From the NCBI GenBank assembly GCA_027575805.1, contig JANBPU010000196.1, positions 1 to 30,361 of the forward strand: 30,361 nt of DNA. Reading direction: 5' to 3'. The DNA comes from Mycoemilia scoparia (taxonomy: Eukaryota > Kickxellomycota > Kickxellomycetes > Kickxellales > Kickxellaceae). The notes beneath the pieces were generated by a model that was given only the letters and a program-made list of their open reading frames with translations, did not search any database and had not been told where the DNA came from. Shown piece by piece: positions 29,927-30,361 of this stretch. Positions within the stretch are counted from its first letter, which is position 1. Each line of letters begins with the position of its first letter. A program made the translations under genes and the position numbers.

Positions 29927-30361
29927 TCTCCTACCCCTGAGCAGTACCGGGCGTCTCCAAGAAAATAAATACAATACGAATGTGTGTGTTCAAAAAAATA
30001 TATGTCATCGACTCTCCTGGGGCGTTCTTATTCTGTCTCTCAATATCTAAAAAATTAATTCACGCGGCCGTTGAACAAAGACATAGCAATAACAATATTC
30101 TACAAAGATAATAGCAACAATATGGATTGCTTTAGATGTTAGGGGGCGCAAATTTATTATAAATTTTATCAGGCTGGCTTATCATTGGGCTGTTGTGTTT
30201 AATTATGGGTGATGGCAAATAATCCTCCTAATTAGGGGGGGAGGGGGAATCATGATTAATGGTATAGGTAATAATTTTGGGGAAAACCCATATGGGCGAT
30301 TATTTTTGAAGGGTGACCATTTACTAGTAAAATGTGATCAGTCACCCTGTGTGATCAAAAT
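29927..30361. other. Upstream region of the PPR gene, ending in a foldback repeat
   Basis: This is the promoter side of the minus-strand PPR gene. It contains no recognised gene. A G-run lies near 30235 to 30247, and a module A foldback copy starts at 30287 and runs off the window. Confidence 0.6.
30287..30361. repeat. Foldback repeat, module A, cut by the window end
   Basis: The copy begins cccatatgggcgattatttt, then tgaagggtgaccatttacta and gtaaaatg, matching one end of the copies at 21985 (reverse complement) and 143. The right half lies outside the window. Confidence 0.65.

Overview
The window is nuclear DNA of a fungus, most likely an ascomycete yeast (Saccharomycotina). Ten protein genes are supported. 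Most are intronless, and the few introns are short (about 130 to 270 bases), some with clear ACTAAC/ACTAAT-type branch points. Several products have recognisable yeast relatives: Sct1/Gpt2, Apa1/Apa2, Oca1, Vps73/Ybr241c-like transporter and Can1/Lyp1-type permease. CTG stands at conserved leucine positions in the acyltransferase (the MLPLK stretch after the FPEGGSHDR motif) and in Oca1 (GCLRK), which argues against a CUG-Ser yeast. Genus is not determinable from the sequence alone.

Layout from left to right: a membrane-anchored protein with Nab2-like CCCH fingers (+); a small two-exon gene I do not recognise (+); the glycerol-3-phosphate acyltransferase SCT1/GPT2 (+); a secreted AA11-like lytic polysaccharide monooxygenase (-), convergent with SCT1; a leucine-rich-repeat, F-box-like protein (-); an Ap4A phosphorylase (+), divergent from the LRR gene; about 3.2 kb without a convincing gene; an MFS sugar transporter (+) convergent with a basic amino-acid permease (-); about 2.2 kb without a gene; the four-exon OCA1 phosphatase (-); and a mitochondrial PPR-type protein (-). 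These are unrelated housekeeping, transport and secretion functions; nothing suggests a cluster or shared pathway.

The most interesting structure is not in the genes. A family of short foldback elements occurs repeatedly in the intergenic spaces. One module (A, about 95 to 120 bp) has inverted ends built around TTATTTTTGAAGGGTG; the other (B, about 70 to 140 bp) is built around AATGGGTCC and GGGGACC ends. They are often joined by a shared linker (near ATTTTACCTAAGGCCTTGTG) into a composite of roughly 220 bp. I see full or degenerate copies near 143, 4577, 5522, 10217, 14794, 21985, 27949 and 30287. They look like MITE-type non-autonomous transposons. Second, two of the five introns I can place (in the Ap4A phosphorylase and OCA1 genes) start with GC instead of GT, each fixed by conserved protein sequence across the junction. 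No tRNA, rRNA, CRISPR array or autonomous transposon was seen.
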